Notes under the pieces: model-generated
Seen by the model: the letters and a program-made list of their open reading frames with translations, nothing else
The model's database searches: none
What the model was told of the DNA's origin: nothing
Assembly (NCBI RefSeq): GCF_040783535.2
Contig: NZ_JBFONW020000004.1
Coordinates: forward strand, 62,001-126,000
DNA length: 64,000 nucleotides
From: Aestuariibius insulae
GTDB taxonomy: Bacteria; Pseudomonadota; Alphaproteobacteria; Rhodobacterales; Rhodobacteraceae
Reading direction: 5' to 3'
Position numbers and translations under genes: made by a program
Part shown: in pieces, positions 63,749-64,000 of the stretch
Position numbering within the stretch: position 1 is the first letter of the stretch
How the letters are laid out: every line of letters starts with the position of its first letter

Positions 63749-64000
63749 ACAGGACCTTGGCCTCTTCCAGCGTATCAAAGAGATGAATATGCCCGTCGCG
63801 CAGGACGGCGGCTGTGCGGGCAAATTTCTCGAGTGTCTCGGGTTGGTGCGACACGATTACAACGGTCGTCGTCTCCAGTCTTTCGCGCAGGATCTGACCT
63901 GCCTTGCGGTTGAACTCTACGTCGGTGGTCGATGGCATCCCTTCATCGATGAGATAGATGTCGAAGTCGAGAGCCAGCATGAGCGAGAAGGTGAACCGCG
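63732..64000 (-). CDS. kpsT: Capsule polysaccharide ABC transporter ATP-binding protein (3' part, cut by window end)
   Basis: Only the C-terminal part is in the window; the frame is open to the last base. Visible are the Walker B (FDIYLIDEGMPS, Asp-Glu), the D-loop region, and the H-loop (VIVSHQPETLE), ending DTLEEAKVLYDYQS, as in KpsT/CtrD. It energises capsule export with KpsM and KpsE. Overlaps the kpsE start by 17 bases. Confidence 0.9.
   Translation of the reverse strand, partial: RFTFSLMLALDFDIYLIDEGMPSTTDVEFNRKAGQILRERLETTTVVIVSHQPETLEKFARTAAVLRDGHIHLFDTLEEAKVLYDYQS

Noticed and set aside
1..64000. CRISPR arrays, rRNA, and complete insertion sequences
   Set aside because: No regularly spaced short repeats, no rRNA signature and no transposase with terminal inverted repeats were found by reading; the only multi-copy repeats are the rhs core ends and the short intergenic element.

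Overview
The window looks like a chromosomal segment of a Rhodobacteraceae (roseobacter-type) alphaproteobacterium. This rests on the high GC of most of it, the gene families present (form II CoxL, NosR/ApbE pair, HemP, alphaproteobacterial aspartokinase, KpsE/KpsT capsule export, TTT transporter) and a short intergenic motif of roseobacter style repeated at least three times. The species cannot be named from sequence alone.

Layout. 1-4.4 kb: a molybdenum hydroxylase operon coxG-S-L-M whose large subunit carries the form II motif. 4.5-9.6 kb: ApbE flavin transferase and a NosR/NirI-like flavo-iron-sulfur membrane protein, a lone ABC permease on the other strand, and a LysM-rhodanese protein. 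No nos, nir or nor structural gene is in view. 9.8-18.8 kb: housekeeping genes (aspartokinase, SDR, DUF1178, Nudix, HDAC-family deacetylase, WaaA), then modABC, which could supply the molybdate that CoxL-type enzymes need, and a LysR regulator. 18.9-24 kb: hemP overlapped by an unknown gene, then an RND efflux pair.

24.1-35 kb: a type VI secretion cargo island. It holds VgrG, an EagR-type (DUF1795) chaperone and a 1538-residue PAAR-Rhs effector with its immunity gene. Three displaced copies of the rhs 3' end follow. Two still carry alternative toxin tips with immunity genes: a His-rich unknown, and a cholera-toxin-A-like ADP-ribosyltransferase broken by one in-frame TGA. The tip of the full-length Rhs shows a His/Cys pattern like clan CD (caspase/C80) peptidases.

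35-60.6 kb: lower-GC accessory DNA rich in decayed genes. It contains a class A beta-lactamase pseudogene, an MHYT-GGDEF-EAL protein, an AraC / SnoaL-like / alpha-beta hydrolase group, and a graveyard (AraC, SDR, SMP-30-like, histidine phosphatase remnants). Inside this region lies an intact catabolic locus: a GntR regulator, Gfo/Idh/MocA and IMDH-type dehydrogenases, a TctCBA transporter, an ABM monooxygenase and a metallo-hydrolase. It is followed by remnants of four-carbon acid sugar kinase and aldolase genes. The region ends with a decayed large serine recombinase beside tRNA-Gln(UUG), which I take as the scar of an integrated element.

60.7-64 kb: conserved background again, with tRNA-Gln, an MscS channel and KpsE/KpsT capsule export genes (KpsT cut by the window end). 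Identifications come from reading motifs by eye; no database search was run.
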